Positions 50,407-60,891 are shown, counted from the first letter of the stretch. The stretch is DNA of 64,000 nt from Rhodohalobacter barkolensis (GCF_002834295.1 NZ_PISP01000002.1:372001-436000); one strand, 5' to 3'. A program made the numbers and translations. Notes: a model not told the origin generated them from the letters alone.

Positions 50407-51299
50407 CCGGTAATGACTCTCAATTTACCGGGTTCGATTTTTATCATCAGGTTTTTAATATTCGACCCAACATGTTCTCCATCTGCATGAACTGATAGTT
50501 CACAACTGCTTTTTATTTCGATATGCCGGGAGAGTTCGGTATTAAGCTCTTTCATCCATTTTCGTGGTCCCCATCTGAAAAAAGGGAGATAGAACAGGAT
50601 CTTCAGGAAAGGTATTTTTTTTATGGTTACAAAATTTGCGAAACCATCCGTGAGGATGGCTTCCGGCGCCAGATAAAACTTTCCGCCTTCCCATTTCCCG
50701 TTACAGACGGTAAGCATTAAAAACTTCTCAGTGGTTTCTTTATCGTCTGTTTTTAAACGGATGTCACATCCTCTGAAAACCCAGGCGGCTTTAATGGCTC
50801 CCAACATATACACGATAGGGCCGGTGAGCCATTTGTATGATCTGGAATAAAAATTGGCAAGACCGTCCAGGCCTATTCCTAACGTATTGGCGCTCCAGCC
50901 TTCACGGTCACCGGAATAGTGGATCAAATCTACAGCCTCAACTTTTCCCTTTTCTAAAATTTCAAAACTTTTAGTTAGTGAGCGTTTAACGTGAATGGCC
51001 TTTGCAAAATCATTACCGGTTCCGATAGGTAGAACGCCCATTGTAGCCTCCGTTTCAGCTAATCCGTTTACCACACTATTAACCGTTCCGTCTCCACCGC
51101 AGGCTACAACGATATCAAATTTTTCAGCTTTAAGTTTAGCAAGTTCTGCTACAGATTGCGATGGTTGAATGATAATCACTTCAGAAGAATCCCACCGTGC
51201 TTCCGCTTCTTGTTGAATCAACCCGGTAAGAATTTCAGGGTCTTTTCGTCCAGCAGCAGGATTGATTAGAAAACAGATGGATGAGCGGCTTTTTTTCAT
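50400..51299 (-). CDS. Diacylglycerol kinase-family lipid kinase (YegS-like)
   Basis: This 299-residue protein has ICFLINPAAGRKDPE at the start, GGDGTVNSVVNGL (catalytic loop, near 79) and VLPIGTGNDFAKA. It should phosphorylate lipid (diacylglycerol or sphingoid base). Near the alpha-oxoamine synthase gene a sphingolipid role is attractive but unproven. Confidence 0.85.
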   Translation of the reverse strand: MKKSRSSICFLINPAAGRKDPEILTGLIQQEAEARWDSSEVIIIQPSQSVAELAKLKAEKFDIVVACGGDGTVNSVVNGLAETEATMGVLPIGTGNDFAKAIHVKRSLTKSFEILEKGKVEAVDLIHYSGDREGWSANTLGIGLDGLANFYSRSYKWLTGPIVYMLGAIKAAWVFRGCDIRLKTDDKETTEKFLMLTVCNGKWEGGKFYLAPEAILTDGFANFVTIKKIPFLKILFYLPFFRWGPRKWMKELNTELSRHIEIKSSCELSVHADGEHVGSNIKNLMIKIEPGKLRVITGY

Positions 51300-51354
51300 A
51301 GAGAGATACTAAGCCAATTCGTGAAAAAATAGAAATGGAATTTTAATGGGCTAT

Positions 51355-52008
51355 TTATCCATTCATTCTCTCAATGTTGCGGATCAAATGATGAAGATGA
51401 GATTCAAGAGTATCATACGGCCGGTATCCTTTCGACATCAAACCGGTTTCGTTGCCAATTTCGAGCAGCAGTGCCGGAAACGCCGAGGCATTGTTTTGTT
51501 GAACCCACTTGAATTGATCTCGCGTGAATTTCTCAATTTCATCACTCGTATATACAGCTTCAAATTCAGCTGGATCAACGGGGAAATCTTTCAGGATTGA
51601 TAAAAAAGTCTCCAACTTATTGAGATTTTTTCCTTCCCTGAAAAAAGCATTCTGCAACGCTTCTGCAAACGCCAGTGATTGCCCAGGAGCAAGTCGATTT
51701 ACGGTATTTTGTGCTTTACAACCGGGTGTAGAGTCGTAGATGTAGCTTCCTTCATCCACGAGCTGAACAAAGGGTTCGCCAAACGTTGCACCGGTTTTAT
51801 TTTTAATCATATCCAGCGAACTCCGGAGATTTTTATATCCCTCAGAAATGGGTTGTGCGTTTTCATCGATGGCAAGGCCACCGGGTACAACCCGAATGGT
51901 GAGCTGATCTTTGAATCGTTCAGCCAATTTATGCATGACCGGCTGGAAACTGTAACACCAACCGCAAAGCGGATCGTAAACGTAAACCAGGGTGATTTTA
52001 CTGTTCAT
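51355..52008 (-). CDS. DsbA-family thioredoxin-fold protein (FrnE-like)
   Basis: This 217-residue protein has CGWC in YVYDPLCGWCYSFQPV (near 15-18) and a helical insertion. The cis-Pro region FPALLLEIG fits DsbA/FrnE oxidoreductases or DSBA-like isomerases. No signal peptide, so cytosolic. Its start overlaps the stop of the upstream antiporter gene by 11 bases. Confidence 0.8.
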   Translation of the reverse strand: MNSKITLVYVYDPLCGWCYSFQPVMHKLAERFKDQLTIRVVPGGLAIDENAQPISEGYKNLRSSLDMIKNKTGATFGEPFVQLVDEGSYIYDSTPGCKAQNTVNRLAPGQSLAFAEALQNAFFREGKNLNKLETFLSILKDFPVDPAEFEAVYTSDEIEKFTRDQFKWVQQNNASAFPALLLEIGNETGLMSKGYRPYDTLESHLHHLIRNIERMNG

Positions 52009-53581
52009 CGTCTTTTGGGTCTTTCACCTTTAGATCTATTTGAGTTGGAACTTCACTGCTCTCTGCGCTTAGCTCTGCCAGGCGTTCTCCTGCCTCTTTA
52101 ATCGGGATAGATACGGCACTAGCACCTGCTCTTTGCATAATTTCTGCTTCCTCTTCACGCATGGTAAGTACATAAATTAGTCCACTAAATCCGGCTTTTC
52201 GCAATGTTCTTGTAGCATTCTCCTTTACGGTCTGGTTGCCCATAGCAATCATTACGGATCTGATGTCACTCAGATCGATATTGGTCCATAGATCTGTATC
52301 CTGAATATCACCGTATACTACCCGCCGGCCGGCTTCCAGGTTTCGTTCAATTCGATCCGGGTCAATATCCATTCCAACTACAGGCTTGCCCTGCTCTTTC
52401 AGTTTGTCGTAGGCGGCTCGTCCGGCATTCCCCATTCCGATAATCAAAAATTCTGCAGACCCGAGGGAAACCGTTTGATGTTCCGGGTGTCGTCCTTCTC
52501 TCTCAAACTTGAGAAGGAAGTCCTGCCACCTCTTCCAAATTTTCTCCTCATTGATTGTAATCGGCGCGTTAATAGCGTATGAAATGGCGACAATCAAACC
52601 CAATATAACCATGACGGATTCCGGTATATAACCGTTTTGGCTCGCCACAACGCCGGCAATAAGAGTGAACTCACTGTAGGCTGTTAGTGAAATGGATGCC
52701 AGAAAGCCGGTTCGTGCCCGGAATTTAAACTGCATGAATAAGAAGTAGAACAAAATGGCCTTAACCGGGAGAATCAGCAGTATTACGATGATGAAGTAGT
52801 AATCGGAGAATGAGGGAAATCCGGTGAGTCCCACATCCATGAAAAAGCCGACCAGGAATGCCTCTTTTACGCCCCACATCTTTTTCCCAATTTGATCGGC
52901 CCGCTCATCAGATGCCAGCAGCATACCGGCGGCCAGGGCTCCAAGTTCGCCGGAAAGGTTAAAGAATTCAAAAAGTGAAGCTCCTCCAAGTGCCAGTGCC
53001 AACCCAAAGAGCATCCAGACTTCATCGTCGCGAATAACGCCCAGCAGATTAATTAATAGAGGACGAAACAGAGGAAGTGCTAGAGCTGAGAGACCCCAGA
53101 TGGATGGCACTCCTCCACCCGTGTACGCAATAATACCAATGGCAATCAGGTCCTGTATAATCAGAATACCGATAGCAGCTCTACCGTAGAGAGCTCCAAG
53201 CTCATTACGGCGTTCCAGGTTTTTCGCGGTTAATACGGTACTGGAAAATCCCAGTGCAATAGAGATGATAATGGCTGCTTCCAGTCCATATCCAAAAAAG
53301 AGAGTGATGGGAGTGAAAATAGCCGTTGATATAATCAAGTGGGTTAACCCAATACCCAGGATGTCATATCGGAGAATATTCTTCAATCGGATGTGAAGTC
53401 CCACAGTAAATAACAGAAAAAGAACTCCCAGGTGAGAGATCTCTTTAAGCATATCCCCGCTTTCATATCCGAATGCTGCAAGTGTTAAACCGGCCGCCAG
53501 ATATCCTACAAGCGGTGGAAGATGTATTCTTGATGCAGCAAATCCGAGAAGAAATGCGACTCCAATCCAGATTATATCCAT
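51998..53581 (-). CDS. Cation:proton antiporter (KefB/CPA2-like) with TrkA-N domain
   Basis: This 527-residue protein has 11-13 hydrophobic segments in residues 1-370 (AASRIHLPPLVGYLAAGL near the start). The TrkA-N NAD-binding fold at 380-500 has IGMGNAGRAAYDKL (GxGxxG) and Asp in VGMDIDPDR. It should exchange K+ or Na+ for protons, consistent with a salt-adapted host. It shares an overlap with the DsbA-like gene. Confidence 0.85.
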   Translation of the reverse strand: MDIIWIGVAFLLGFAASRIHLPPLVGYLAAGLTLAAFGYESGDMLKEISHLGVLFLLFTVGLHIRLKNILRYDILGIGLTHLIISTAIFTPITLFFGYGLEAAIIISIALGFSSTVLTAKNLERRNELGALYGRAAIGILIIQDLIAIGIIAYTGGGVPSIWGLSALALPLFRPLLINLLGVIRDDEVWMLFGLALALGGASLFEFFNLSGELGALAAGMLLASDERADQIGKKMWGVKEAFLVGFFMDVGLTGFPSFSDYYFIIVILLILPVKAILFYFLFMQFKFRARTGFLASISLTAYSEFTLIAGVVASQNGYIPESVMVILGLIVAISYAINAPITINEEKIWKRWQDFLLKFEREGRHPEHQTVSLGSAEFLIIGMGNAGRAAYDKLKEQGKPVVGMDIDPDRIERNLEAGRRVVYGDIQDTDLWTNIDLSDIRSVMIAMGNQTVKENATRTLRKAGFSGLIYVLTMREEEAEIMQRAGASAVSIPIKEAGERLAELSAESSEVPTQIDLKVKDPKDDEQ

Positions 53582-53632
53582 TTATAAATATTTGGTATGC
53601 AATTATTTTTTAAAAACAGAATATAAGAATTG

Positions 53633-54307
53633 TTAACTGTTTTTGACGGCATCAATTATTTTTTGTGCCTCTTCAATTTCATCCCGAATGATGGTGTGCC
53701 CCATGGCGGGATAGATTTTTTTGTTGACGGTTGCACCCATTTTTTTCATTACTTCCACACTCTCTTCAACGCGTTCCACCGGAATGTGTACGTCATTGTC
53801 TGAACAACCGACAAAATAGGGGGTGCCTTCAAGGGATCCGTTGTAGTTGTCCGGATTAACAGTGTCACCGTTACCAATCATACCGCCACTGAAAGCGATG
53901 AGTCCACCATATCTGGCCGGATGACGAGCCACAAACTCTGTGGTCAGGCAGGCGCCCTGAGAGAATCCCAGGATAACAATTTTCTCTTTTGAAATTCCCT
54001 TCTCCTCTAATTCAGATACAATGTTGAAAATTGTCTGTAGACCTGATGAGATTCCCGGTTCGTTTTGATTGGATGGAGCCATGAAAGAGTAGGGATACCA
54101 CGTATTGCCTGATGCCTGTGGTGCAATTAAATGAAAGTTATCCGCATCAAGCTCATATGCGAACGGGATGATACTCTCTGCAGTAGCACCTCTGCCATGA
54201 ATCATTACGATGGCTCCATCTGCTTGTTCAGGTTTCACCCCGGCCGTTACTGTTTTACTCTTTTGATGCGGTCCTTCAAATGGATTTTGTGAACTTGCTT
54301 TAAACAT
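53633..54307 (-). CDS. Phospholipase/carboxylesterase (alpha/beta hydrolase, MhqD-like)
   Basis: This 224-residue hydrolase has VMIHGRGATAESI, the nucleophile Ser in LGFSQGACLTTE (near 114), Asp in FVGCSDNDVHIPV and His in AMGHTIIRDE. It is upstream-adjacent to a hydroquinone-type dioxygenase gene; in Bacillus, mhqD encodes a related hydrolase in a quinone-response operon. The same pairing suggests a quinone-detoxification role. Confidence 0.8.
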   Translation of the reverse strand: MFKASSQNPFEGPHQKSKTVTAGVKPEQADGAIVMIHGRGATAESIIPFAYELDADNFHLIAPQASGNTWYPYSFMAPSNQNEPGISSGLQTIFNIVSELEEKGISKEKIVILGFSQGACLTTEFVARHPARYGGLIAFSGGMIGNGDTVNPDNYNGSLEGTPYFVGCSDNDVHIPVERVEESVEVMKKMGATVNKKIYPAMGHTIIRDEIEEAQKIIDAVKNS

Positions 54308-54410
54308 GTGTGCTGTGAGATGTTGTTTTACAATTTTATTTTATTGCCACGGAGGCACGGAATGCAATGTTATATATTCCGTGTATTTCCGTGCTTCCGT
54401 GGTTATTATT

Positions 54411-55349
54411 TTAATCTGTTTTCAACTCCGGCAGCCGTGCTTCAATCTCTTCGCGATGTTTTTCATGCCAGGCCGGGATTTTAAGATTTCCCCCAAGCTG
54501 ATCGAACGGTTCATCCGTGTCAAAGCCCGGAATGTCGGTGGCAATTTCAAACAGTACACCGCCCGGTTCCCGGAAGTAGATCGATCGAAAATAGTCGCGG
54601 TTTTTGACCGGTGTGATTTGAAATCCCATTTTCCGGATCTTTTCTCTCCATTCAGCCTGTGCTTTATCATCAGGTACTCTGAATGCAATGTGATGAATCG
54701 ATCCTTTTCCAAATCGGCCGTTTAAACCCGGTTCAGCTTTCAGATCAACATAACGTCCCAGATTGTTTTCGGGTTCAGATGAATATCGAGTCAGTTCATT
54801 TTCTTCACCATTACTCTTCCAGCCCATCTCAGCTAGCAGTTCCCCGGTTCGGCCAATATCGGGCAGACTTAGGGTTGTGCCGAAGAAACCGCGAATAGCG
54901 TGTTTGTCTTCTACACCGCCGTAACCTTTGGTTTCATTGTTATTGACTTTAGGATCTGCGACCAGCTCGATCTTCATCCCGTCACTATCTGCAAGCGGAA
55001 GGTGGTCGAAACCAAAATGGGTGAAAATATCCCCGGTCTCGATGTTCAGTTTTTTGAATCTTTCCAACCAGTAACTCAGAGATTTTCCCGGTACGGCATA
55101 CTGCACCGCTGTAGCTTCACCTTTATTAGGCTGACCATCCACCACATGTTCCCATGGGAAAAAAGTAATGGCACTTCCAGGTTCGGCATTGTGGTTGCCG
55201 TAATAGAGGTGGTAGGTAAATGGATCATCAAAATTAATGGTTTTTTTGATGAATCGAAGTCCTAACTTATTTCTATAGAAGTTGAAATTTTCTTGAGGCG
55301 GACCTGAAACCGCAGTGATATGATGGAGACCTTTGATTGATTCTGCCAT
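54411..55349 (-). CDS. VOC-family ring-cleaving dioxygenase (MhqO-like)
   Basis: The start at 55349 (MAESIKGLHHITAVSGPPQE) gives the usual length of 312. Two VOC units: GLHHITAVSG and FYRNKLGLRFIKKTINFDDP; then SIHHIAFRVPDD and SIYFREPGGVLFEIATD. Metal ligands are His (GLHH), His (SIHH) and Glu (LFEIA). It likely opens hydroquinone or similar rings with Fe. Confidence 0.85.
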   Translation of the reverse strand: MAESIKGLHHITAVSGPPQENFNFYRNKLGLRFIKKTINFDDPFTYHLYYGNHNAEPGSAITFFPWEHVVDGQPNKGEATAVQYAVPGKSLSYWLERFKKLNIETGDIFTHFGFDHLPLADSDGMKIELVADPKVNNNETKGYGGVEDKHAIRGFFGTTLSLPDIGRTGELLAEMGWKSNGEENELTRYSSEPENNLGRYVDLKAEPGLNGRFGKGSIHHIAFRVPDDKAQAEWREKIRKMGFQITPVKNRDYFRSIYFREPGGVLFEIATDIPGFDTDEPFDQLGGNLKIPAWHEKHREEIEARLPELKTD

Positions 55350-55434
55350 AGTGAGTTCTGATTTTCTTTTTGTTTTATAATCTGAACATAAGATAACCAA
55401 AAATAGTTTAACATTGAACTAAATAATTTGAGAT

Positions 55435-56193
55435 ATGAAAAGCTCAAAATTTGACAAGCTTGGAATAGCACTGGGTGGAGGCGCTGCACTCGGTGCAGCT
55501 CATGTGGGTATACTAAGAGCTCTTTTTGAGAAGGGGATCAGGCCGGAATTCATATCAGGGACGAGTATTGGTGCTTTTGTAGCAGCCCATATTGCATTTG
55601 GCACGTCTGTAAAAAAACTGGAAGAGATTGCTCTCGATCTGGACTGGCTCGATATAACCGGCTTTAAACTTTCAAAGTTCGGGATATTGAGTAATAAAAA
55701 ACTAGGTAAGAGTATACTCGATCAGATTGGGAAAGTGCATATAGAAGATGCCGATATCCCTCTGAGCATGATCTCTACTGATATTACGACCGGGAAGAAA
55801 GTTGTTTTAAACAAGGGACCACTCTATAAAGGAGTGATGGCCAGTACATGCCTGCCGGGTGTGTTTGTGCCTGTAGAGTGGGATAATATGCTGCTGGTGG
55901 ATGGTGTGCTGTGCGAAAATATTCCAGTCAGTCCGCTGCGTGAAATGGGAGCCAAAGACATTATTGCCGTGGATTTGACAACCAATAGAGAGTACAAGCG
56001 TCCTGACGATATCGTGGATGTATTGGTCAATACGTTTGATATAGGCTTGAACAACATGATCAAACAGCAGATTCAGGATGATGAGATCTTTATGATCCAG
56101 CCCAAATTATCCGCATATAATAAAAGCGATACCAGTCAGACAGGGAAATTGATTGAAGAAGGGTATGAAGCTGCAATGAATTTATTGGAGTAA
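55435..56193 (+). CDS. Patatin-like phospholipase (RssA-like)
   Basis: This 252-residue protein has the glycine-rich oxyanion motif GIALGGGAALGAAHVGIL, the Ser in SGTSIGAFVAAHI (near 43), and the catalytic Asp in LLVDGVLCENIP. It cleaves acyl chains from phospholipids. Diverges from the dioxygenase gene. Confidence 0.85.
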   Translation: MKSSKFDKLGIALGGGAALGAAHVGILRALFEKGIRPEFISGTSIGAFVAAHIAFGTSVKKLEEIALDLDWLDITGFKLSKFGILSNKKLGKSILDQIGKVHIEDADIPLSMISTDITTGKKVVLNKGPLYKGVMASTCLPGVFVPVEWDNMLLVDGVLCENIPVSPLREMGAKDIIAVDLTTNREYKRPDDIVDVLVNTFDIGLNNMIKQQIQDDEIFMIQPKLSAYNKSDTSQTGKLIEEGYEAAMNLLE

Positions 56194-56312
56194 AGTAAAT
56201 TACAAGAATTCGATTTCCAGAAAATGTAGCGGGAGGAGAGTAAAGTGACGGATATGAAAATTTTGCTGTGTAATTTCAACATCCGCCACAACTTCAATCA
56301 AATAAAAAATTT

Positions 56313-56750
56313 TTAGAAAGCAATTCCCACCCTGAGAGATGTATATTCGGTATCAGCTAAATCATCTTTTCCATAGCCTACACTAAAGTTAAGAGGATAC
56401 AGATAAATCCCGACTGCAGCCTCATATAAAAGACCGTTTTCATCAAGGTCAGAACCGTCAGAGTAAGTTAAATATCGCCATCCAAGTCTTGGTGTAACGT
56501 ATAAATCAATACTGTCATTTCCCACAAGTCCAATCATGTAACCGCCTCTTAGACCAAGTCCGCCGGCTTCATCATTGTTGGCAAATAGAACATCAAACTC
56601 GAAACCGGGAACATAGTACTCAGATAACCCAATAGTGACAACTTCTGTTTCCGAAATATATCCTGCATTAAACGATACAATTTGTGCATTTGAGGGCTTG
56701 GCACAAGCAAAAAAAATAAGTAATAGAGTGATTCCGTATAGATTTTTCAT
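56313..56750 (-). CDS. Small secreted beta-barrel-like protein
   Basis: This 145-residue protein has a signal peptide (LYGITLLLIFFACAKPSNAQ), then alternating strands (VVTIGLSEYYVPGFEFDVLF; GLRGGYMIGLVG; VTPRLGWRYLTYSD; FSVGYGKDDLADTEYTSLRV) ending in aromatic Phe. It looks like a small outer-membrane barrel. Function unknown. Confidence 0.65.
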   Translation of the reverse strand: MKNLYGITLLLIFFACAKPSNAQIVSFNAGYISETEVVTIGLSEYYVPGFEFDVLFANNDEAGGLGLRGGYMIGLVGNDSIDLYVTPRLGWRYLTYSDGSDLDENGLLYEAAVGIYLYPLNFSVGYGKDDLADTEYTSLRVGIAF

Positions 56751-56905
56751 AATCGATAGGGTATAGTTGTTAGTTAGCTTTTTTGAGTAAGAACACGTAT
56801 TCAGATAGCCGTATCTGATAACTTAATTGTAAGAGAATATATAAATTGGGCGAAATTTTGAATTAAAAGATCCCAATCCATTAAAGGGGTGTATTTGCCG
56901 TCTTT

Positions 56906-57901
56906 TTATTCAGTCGTTACAAAACGGGCAATAACCGGAAGGTGGTCACTGATTTTACGCATGGCTTCAGGATCAAAAGGCATTGCAATTTCTGCTGATC
57001 TCGGCACGAGATCTTCCATCATCTTTTCGTTGGGAAGCAAATGATCAAGTTGGCGAACGGGATTATCAGATGTGTGAGTGAAAGAGTCGACATCTGAAAG
57101 CGGATCAATAAATATAGGGGAGTCATCATCTCCTAAAAGATGAAGGAATTCGCGGTCACCTGGTAAAATATTCAGGTCTCCGGCTATTAAAAATCGCATG
57201 TCGGGATGAACGGTTGTCAGGTACTCAAAATGATCTCTAAGCAGATCAATCTGACCAATTCGCCAGTTTTCATTTCGTTCGCCACGTCCTGCCTTCAAAT
57301 GTAAGCCAGTAAGCAGAAAGCTGTAGTCCGGATTAACCAGTACATCTACAGAAAGCATACGGTTATTTGTAAAGTTCTGTCGCTGAACTTGTCCGTCATC
57401 GTCCATGATATCGACAATATATGAGTCCGGATTGGCGTAGCTGTAAAGCATGCCGAGTGGAATTCGGCTCATCACCACAACATTCATATACCAGTCGTTG
57501 CTTTCACGCCCCGTAAAATAGCGGTAGTTGAGGTCCGGGAAGTGTTGTTCAGCAAAAACCTGCATATATGCCGCGCTTTCCACTTCTTGTAAAACAACGA
57601 TATCGGCATCCATTTTTTTGATGGCCTCTGCAAACAGCTCCCGGCGTTCATCCATATCTTCCGGCGGATTATTCTCCCGGTCGTTGTCGATATATGGACT
57701 GTCAAATTTATCCACAAAATGTTCAATATTCCATGTTACGACTGAAATGGTGTCGTGAGCTTTATCATCATACCATGTGGGTGTGGCAACAGATTCCCAT
57801 TTTATAATTTCCGGAGCTGTTTGTGAGAGATGTTCAGATGTGGAACAGGCACCCAAAGTCAGGGCTAGAATTGTCAGAATTGTAAAACGAAAGCGTATCA
57901 T
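56906..57901 (-). CDS. Endonuclease/exonuclease/phosphatase-family lipoprotein
   Basis: This 331-residue protein has a lipobox (ILTILALTLGACS). EEP motifs in order: VVTWNIEHFVD (Asn), DIVVLQEVES (Glu), LLTGLHLKAGRG, FLIAGDLNILPGD (Asp, Asn) and SDHLPVIARF (Asp, His). It should hydrolyse phosphodiesters in nucleic acids or lipids outside the cytosol. Confidence 0.85.
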   Translation of the reverse strand: MIRFRFTILTILALTLGACSTSEHLSQTAPEIIKWESVATPTWYDDKAHDTISVVTWNIEHFVDKFDSPYIDNDRENNPPEDMDERRELFAEAIKKMDADIVVLQEVESAAYMQVFAEQHFPDLNYRYFTGRESNDWYMNVVVMSRIPLGMLYSYANPDSYIVDIMDDDGQVQRQNFTNNRMLSVDVLVNPDYSFLLTGLHLKAGRGERNENWRIGQIDLLRDHFEYLTTVHPDMRFLIAGDLNILPGDREFLHLLGDDDSPIFIDPLSDVDSFTHTSDNPVRQLDHLLPNEKMMEDLVPRSAEIAMPFDPEAMRKISDHLPVIARFVTTE

Positions 57902-58117
57902 AAAATGGAGTATGAGAGTTATAAAGAGAGTTAGCAGAGTTTGGACGACTAAAATTGCATCCTAAAATAACTATAAACAAACCGGCAGACACTCTATTTA
58001 GATAATCCTTTTGTAAACATTTTGAAAGTTGCGGTTACCGTGTCATTTAGGATTCATGAAGTGTAATGAATAAAACGTATCTTTTTCACTGATTAACCCG
58101 AAGCATTAATATCCTCT

Positions 58118-59350
58118 ATGAACATTTTTACCATAATTATCCTGGCGGCCATTCTGATTGATTACATGCTGGGAATTACTTCCAATCTGCTCAACCTAAA
58201 AGCTCTTGATAAATCACTGCCTGATGAGTTTGAGGATGTCTACGATGAAGAGACCTATGCGAAATCCCAGGAGTATACTAAAGTGAGAACAAAGTTCGGT
58301 TTCCTGACCGGAACCGTTGATGTTTTGATCTTACTTGCTTTCTGGTTTGCCGGCGGATTTAACTGGCTTGATCAATGGGCAAGAGGATTTGAGTTTGGTG
58401 TGATCGGAACAGGGTTGATTTTTATCGGGGCTTTGGTTCTGGGAAAAATAATAATATCGATGCCGTTTGGAATCTACTCTACATTTGTAATAGAAGAACG
58501 CTTCGGCTTCAACAAAACCACACCGGGTACTTTTGTGATGGACCGGATAAAGGGCTTGTTACTATCCCTGGTGATCGGGGCGCCGCTTCTGGCCGGAATC
58601 ATTGCATTCTTTGAGTATGGCGGGCCATGGGCGTGGGTTTACGCGTGGCTTGCTGTTACAGCGTTTTCTCTCGTAATGCAGTACGTGGCCCCAACATGGA
58701 TCATGCCGCTATTTAATAAGTTTGAACCGCTGGAGGATGGGGAGCTTCGTCAAGCCATTGAAGAGTATGCCGAAAGTGTGGACTTTCCGTTGCAGGGAGT
58801 ATATGTGATGGACGGGTCGAAGAGATCTTCAAAATCGAACGCCTTTTTTACCGGTTTTGGCAAAAACAAACGAATCGCATTGTTTGATACGCTTATCGAA
58901 AAGCACACAACTGAAGAGTTGGTGGCGGTGCTGGCTCATGAGATTGGTCACTACAAGAAGAAACATATCATCAAAAATATGGGGATTTCCATCCTCCAAA
59001 CCGGAATCATGTTTGCCCTGCTATCGATATTTCTACAGGTACCGGCGCTGTTTGATGCATTCTACATGGATGAAATGAGCGTCTATGCCGGACTTCTTTT
59101 CTTTGGTCTGCTCTACTCACCTGTAGAAACAATTCTCGGAATTGGAATGCAGGTATTAAGTCGAAAATATGAGTATGAGGCGGATCATTACGCGGCTACA
59201 ACCATCGAAAAAAGGGAGGCTATGATCGATGCTTTGAAAAAATTGTCTAAAGACAATCTGAGTAATCTCACACCGCATCCATTCTATGTATTCCTAAACT
59301 ATTCGCATCCACCGGTTCTGAAGAGAGTAGAAACGATGCGCAAGATATGA
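58118..59350 (+). CDS. Ste24-type M48 metalloprotease
   Basis: This 410-residue protein has several membrane segments (TIIILAAILIDYML; FGVIGTGLIFIGALVL; LSLVIGAPLLAGIIAFF) and zinc motif VLAHEIGHYKKKH near 276-284, with the third ligand Glu in YEYEADHYA. It resembles CAAX-type M48A proteases that cleave prenylated or membrane proteins. Single gene on the plus strand. Confidence 0.85.
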   Translation: MNIFTIIILAAILIDYMLGITSNLLNLKALDKSLPDEFEDVYDEETYAKSQEYTKVRTKFGFLTGTVDVLILLAFWFAGGFNWLDQWARGFEFGVIGTGLIFIGALVLGKIIISMPFGIYSTFVIEERFGFNKTTPGTFVMDRIKGLLLSLVIGAPLLAGIIAFFEYGGPWAWVYAWLAVTAFSLVMQYVAPTWIMPLFNKFEPLEDGELRQAIEEYAESVDFPLQGVYVMDGSKRSSKSNAFFTGFGKNKRIALFDTLIEKHTTEELVAVLAHEIGHYKKKHIIKNMGISILQTGIMFALLSIFLQVPALFDAFYMDEMSVYAGLLFFGLLYSPVETILGIGMQVLSRKYEYEADHYAATTIEKREAMIDALKKLSKDNLSNLTPHPFYVFLNYSHPPVLKRVETMRKI

Positions 59351-59461
59351 CAGGCTACAGAGGAGTATTCGAAAACACTGGATTTAACGGATATTTCAAT
59401 TCAGATGATATCGATATGAAGCCTCTTATAATTCGGGAAGTAATTAAAAAAAAGCTCTCCG

Positions 59462-60742
59462 CTAGTTAACGCTTAAAGAAAACTGAATTGTAAACTCTGT
59501 TCCTTTATTGTCTTGTCGTGGCTTGTAAGTATAGGTTCCGTTAATCTGCTTGGTAAGTGTTTGAATCAGTTCGATGCCGATAGACTCATTTTCTTTTTTG
59601 AAGTCTGCTTCAGATATACCAATTCCATTATCTGAAATGGCCATGAATATTTCGGAGTCCTTTTTTTGTAAATCAATATCGATCATACCGGACTCCCGGT
59701 TGGGAAACCCGTGTTTAAGGCAATTCGTGATCACTTCATTAACTATCAGAGAACAGGGAACAGCTTGACTAATTGTTAACTGAACCGGATCGAGATGATA
59801 GTTCAAGTTGATCTCTTTTGAATGATTCATCGTATCAAGGATGGTTTCAACCAGTTTTTTCAATCCTTGGTCAAATTCCATTTTTGAAAAACTTTTCGAC
59901 TGATAAAGCTGCTCATGAATATTTGCCATTGACTTAACTCTAAGAGTGCTGTTTAGTAGCTTTTCCTGAATCTCTTTGTCAGACTCCTTGAATGACTGTA
60001 TATGTAGCATTCCTGAAATAACGGCCAGATTGTTTTTTACCCTATGATGAATTTCAGCTAGTAGTGTTTCTTTCTCTTCCAGGGACTCTTCGAGTTCATG
60101 CTGATGCTGAACAAGATTATGTTTTAGATTTTGTTGAGATTCAATTGTCTCCTGTAAGCCCCTAAAGAGCATGGGAAGAAAGATGACAGATACAATACTA
60201 AGTAAAATCGAATTCGCTGAAATGGCCAGCCAGGATGCAACCTGGTAGCTCTCACGAAGGGGATAATCAACCATTTGATAATGGATCAAACCTGCATGGA
60301 TCAAACAAACTGCTACATTAATGTAAATTGTCAGAACCCCCGCTTTTGTCGGCAGGATAAGGAGCGCAAAAATGGTGGCGCCAAATAGATAGGTCAATCC
60401 GGCGCCGTGTTCGCCCATGAAAAAAATCAAAACTGTCGCTACGGTATAGACGAGTGTAAGAAAGAGATATTTTCTATGATTGAGTTCAAAACCACCATAT
60501 AGAGAAATCAGGCTTATGGCTACACCAAACAGGAAATATGCTGTAGTAAGAGCAGGCAGACTTAACGAATAGACAACAAATGCTGAGGGAATCAGAATGA
60601 GAATTCCAAGAGGAAACAGGTATACGACAATGCTGGCAAAAAGCCTGTTTCGCCAGAACTGGAGACCATCCATTCGAGTGTGATTGGCCAAGCAGTTTTG
60701 GCGAACCCTCAATACATATTTTTCCCATAGTTTTGCCATCAT
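59462..60742 (-). CDS. Sensor histidine kinase (HisKA_2/HWE type)
   Basis: This 426-residue protein has six hydrophobic segments in residues 30-200. The phospho-acceptor His lies in LLAEIHHRVKNNLAVISGML (near 231-237). The ATPase has NEVITNCLKHGF (N-box), AISDNGIGIS and GIELIQTLT. A HisKA_2 kinase typically serves a general stress pathway. No response regulator gene is seen nearby. Confidence 0.85.
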   Translation of the reverse strand: MMAKLWEKYVLRVRQNCLANHTRMDGLQFWRNRLFASIVVYLFPLGILILIPSAFVVYSLSLPALTTAYFLFGVAISLISLYGGFELNHRKYLFLTLVYTVATVLIFFMGEHGAGLTYLFGATIFALLILPTKAGVLTIYINVAVCLIHAGLIHYQMVDYPLRESYQVASWLAISANSILLSIVSVIFLPMLFRGLQETIESQQNLKHNLVQHQHELEESLEEKETLLAEIHHRVKNNLAVISGMLHIQSFKESDKEIQEKLLNSTLRVKSMANIHEQLYQSKSFSKMEFDQGLKKLVETILDTMNHSKEINLNYHLDPVQLTISQAVPCSLIVNEVITNCLKHGFPNRESGMIDIDLQKKDSEIFMAISDNGIGISEADFKKENESIGIELIQTLTKQINGTYTYKPRQDNKGTEFTIQFSLSVN

Positions 60743-60891
60743 ATCACCACGTAAATGTGGGTTGAAGATTTCACTGTGGATTGCAGACTCACAACAAAAA
60801 GATGATTCATGACGTGAATCTAATCACCATGGTTGCAAATGGCAAAAAAGATAGAGGTATCTGATTTAATGATGAAAGCGAATCAGTCTAA

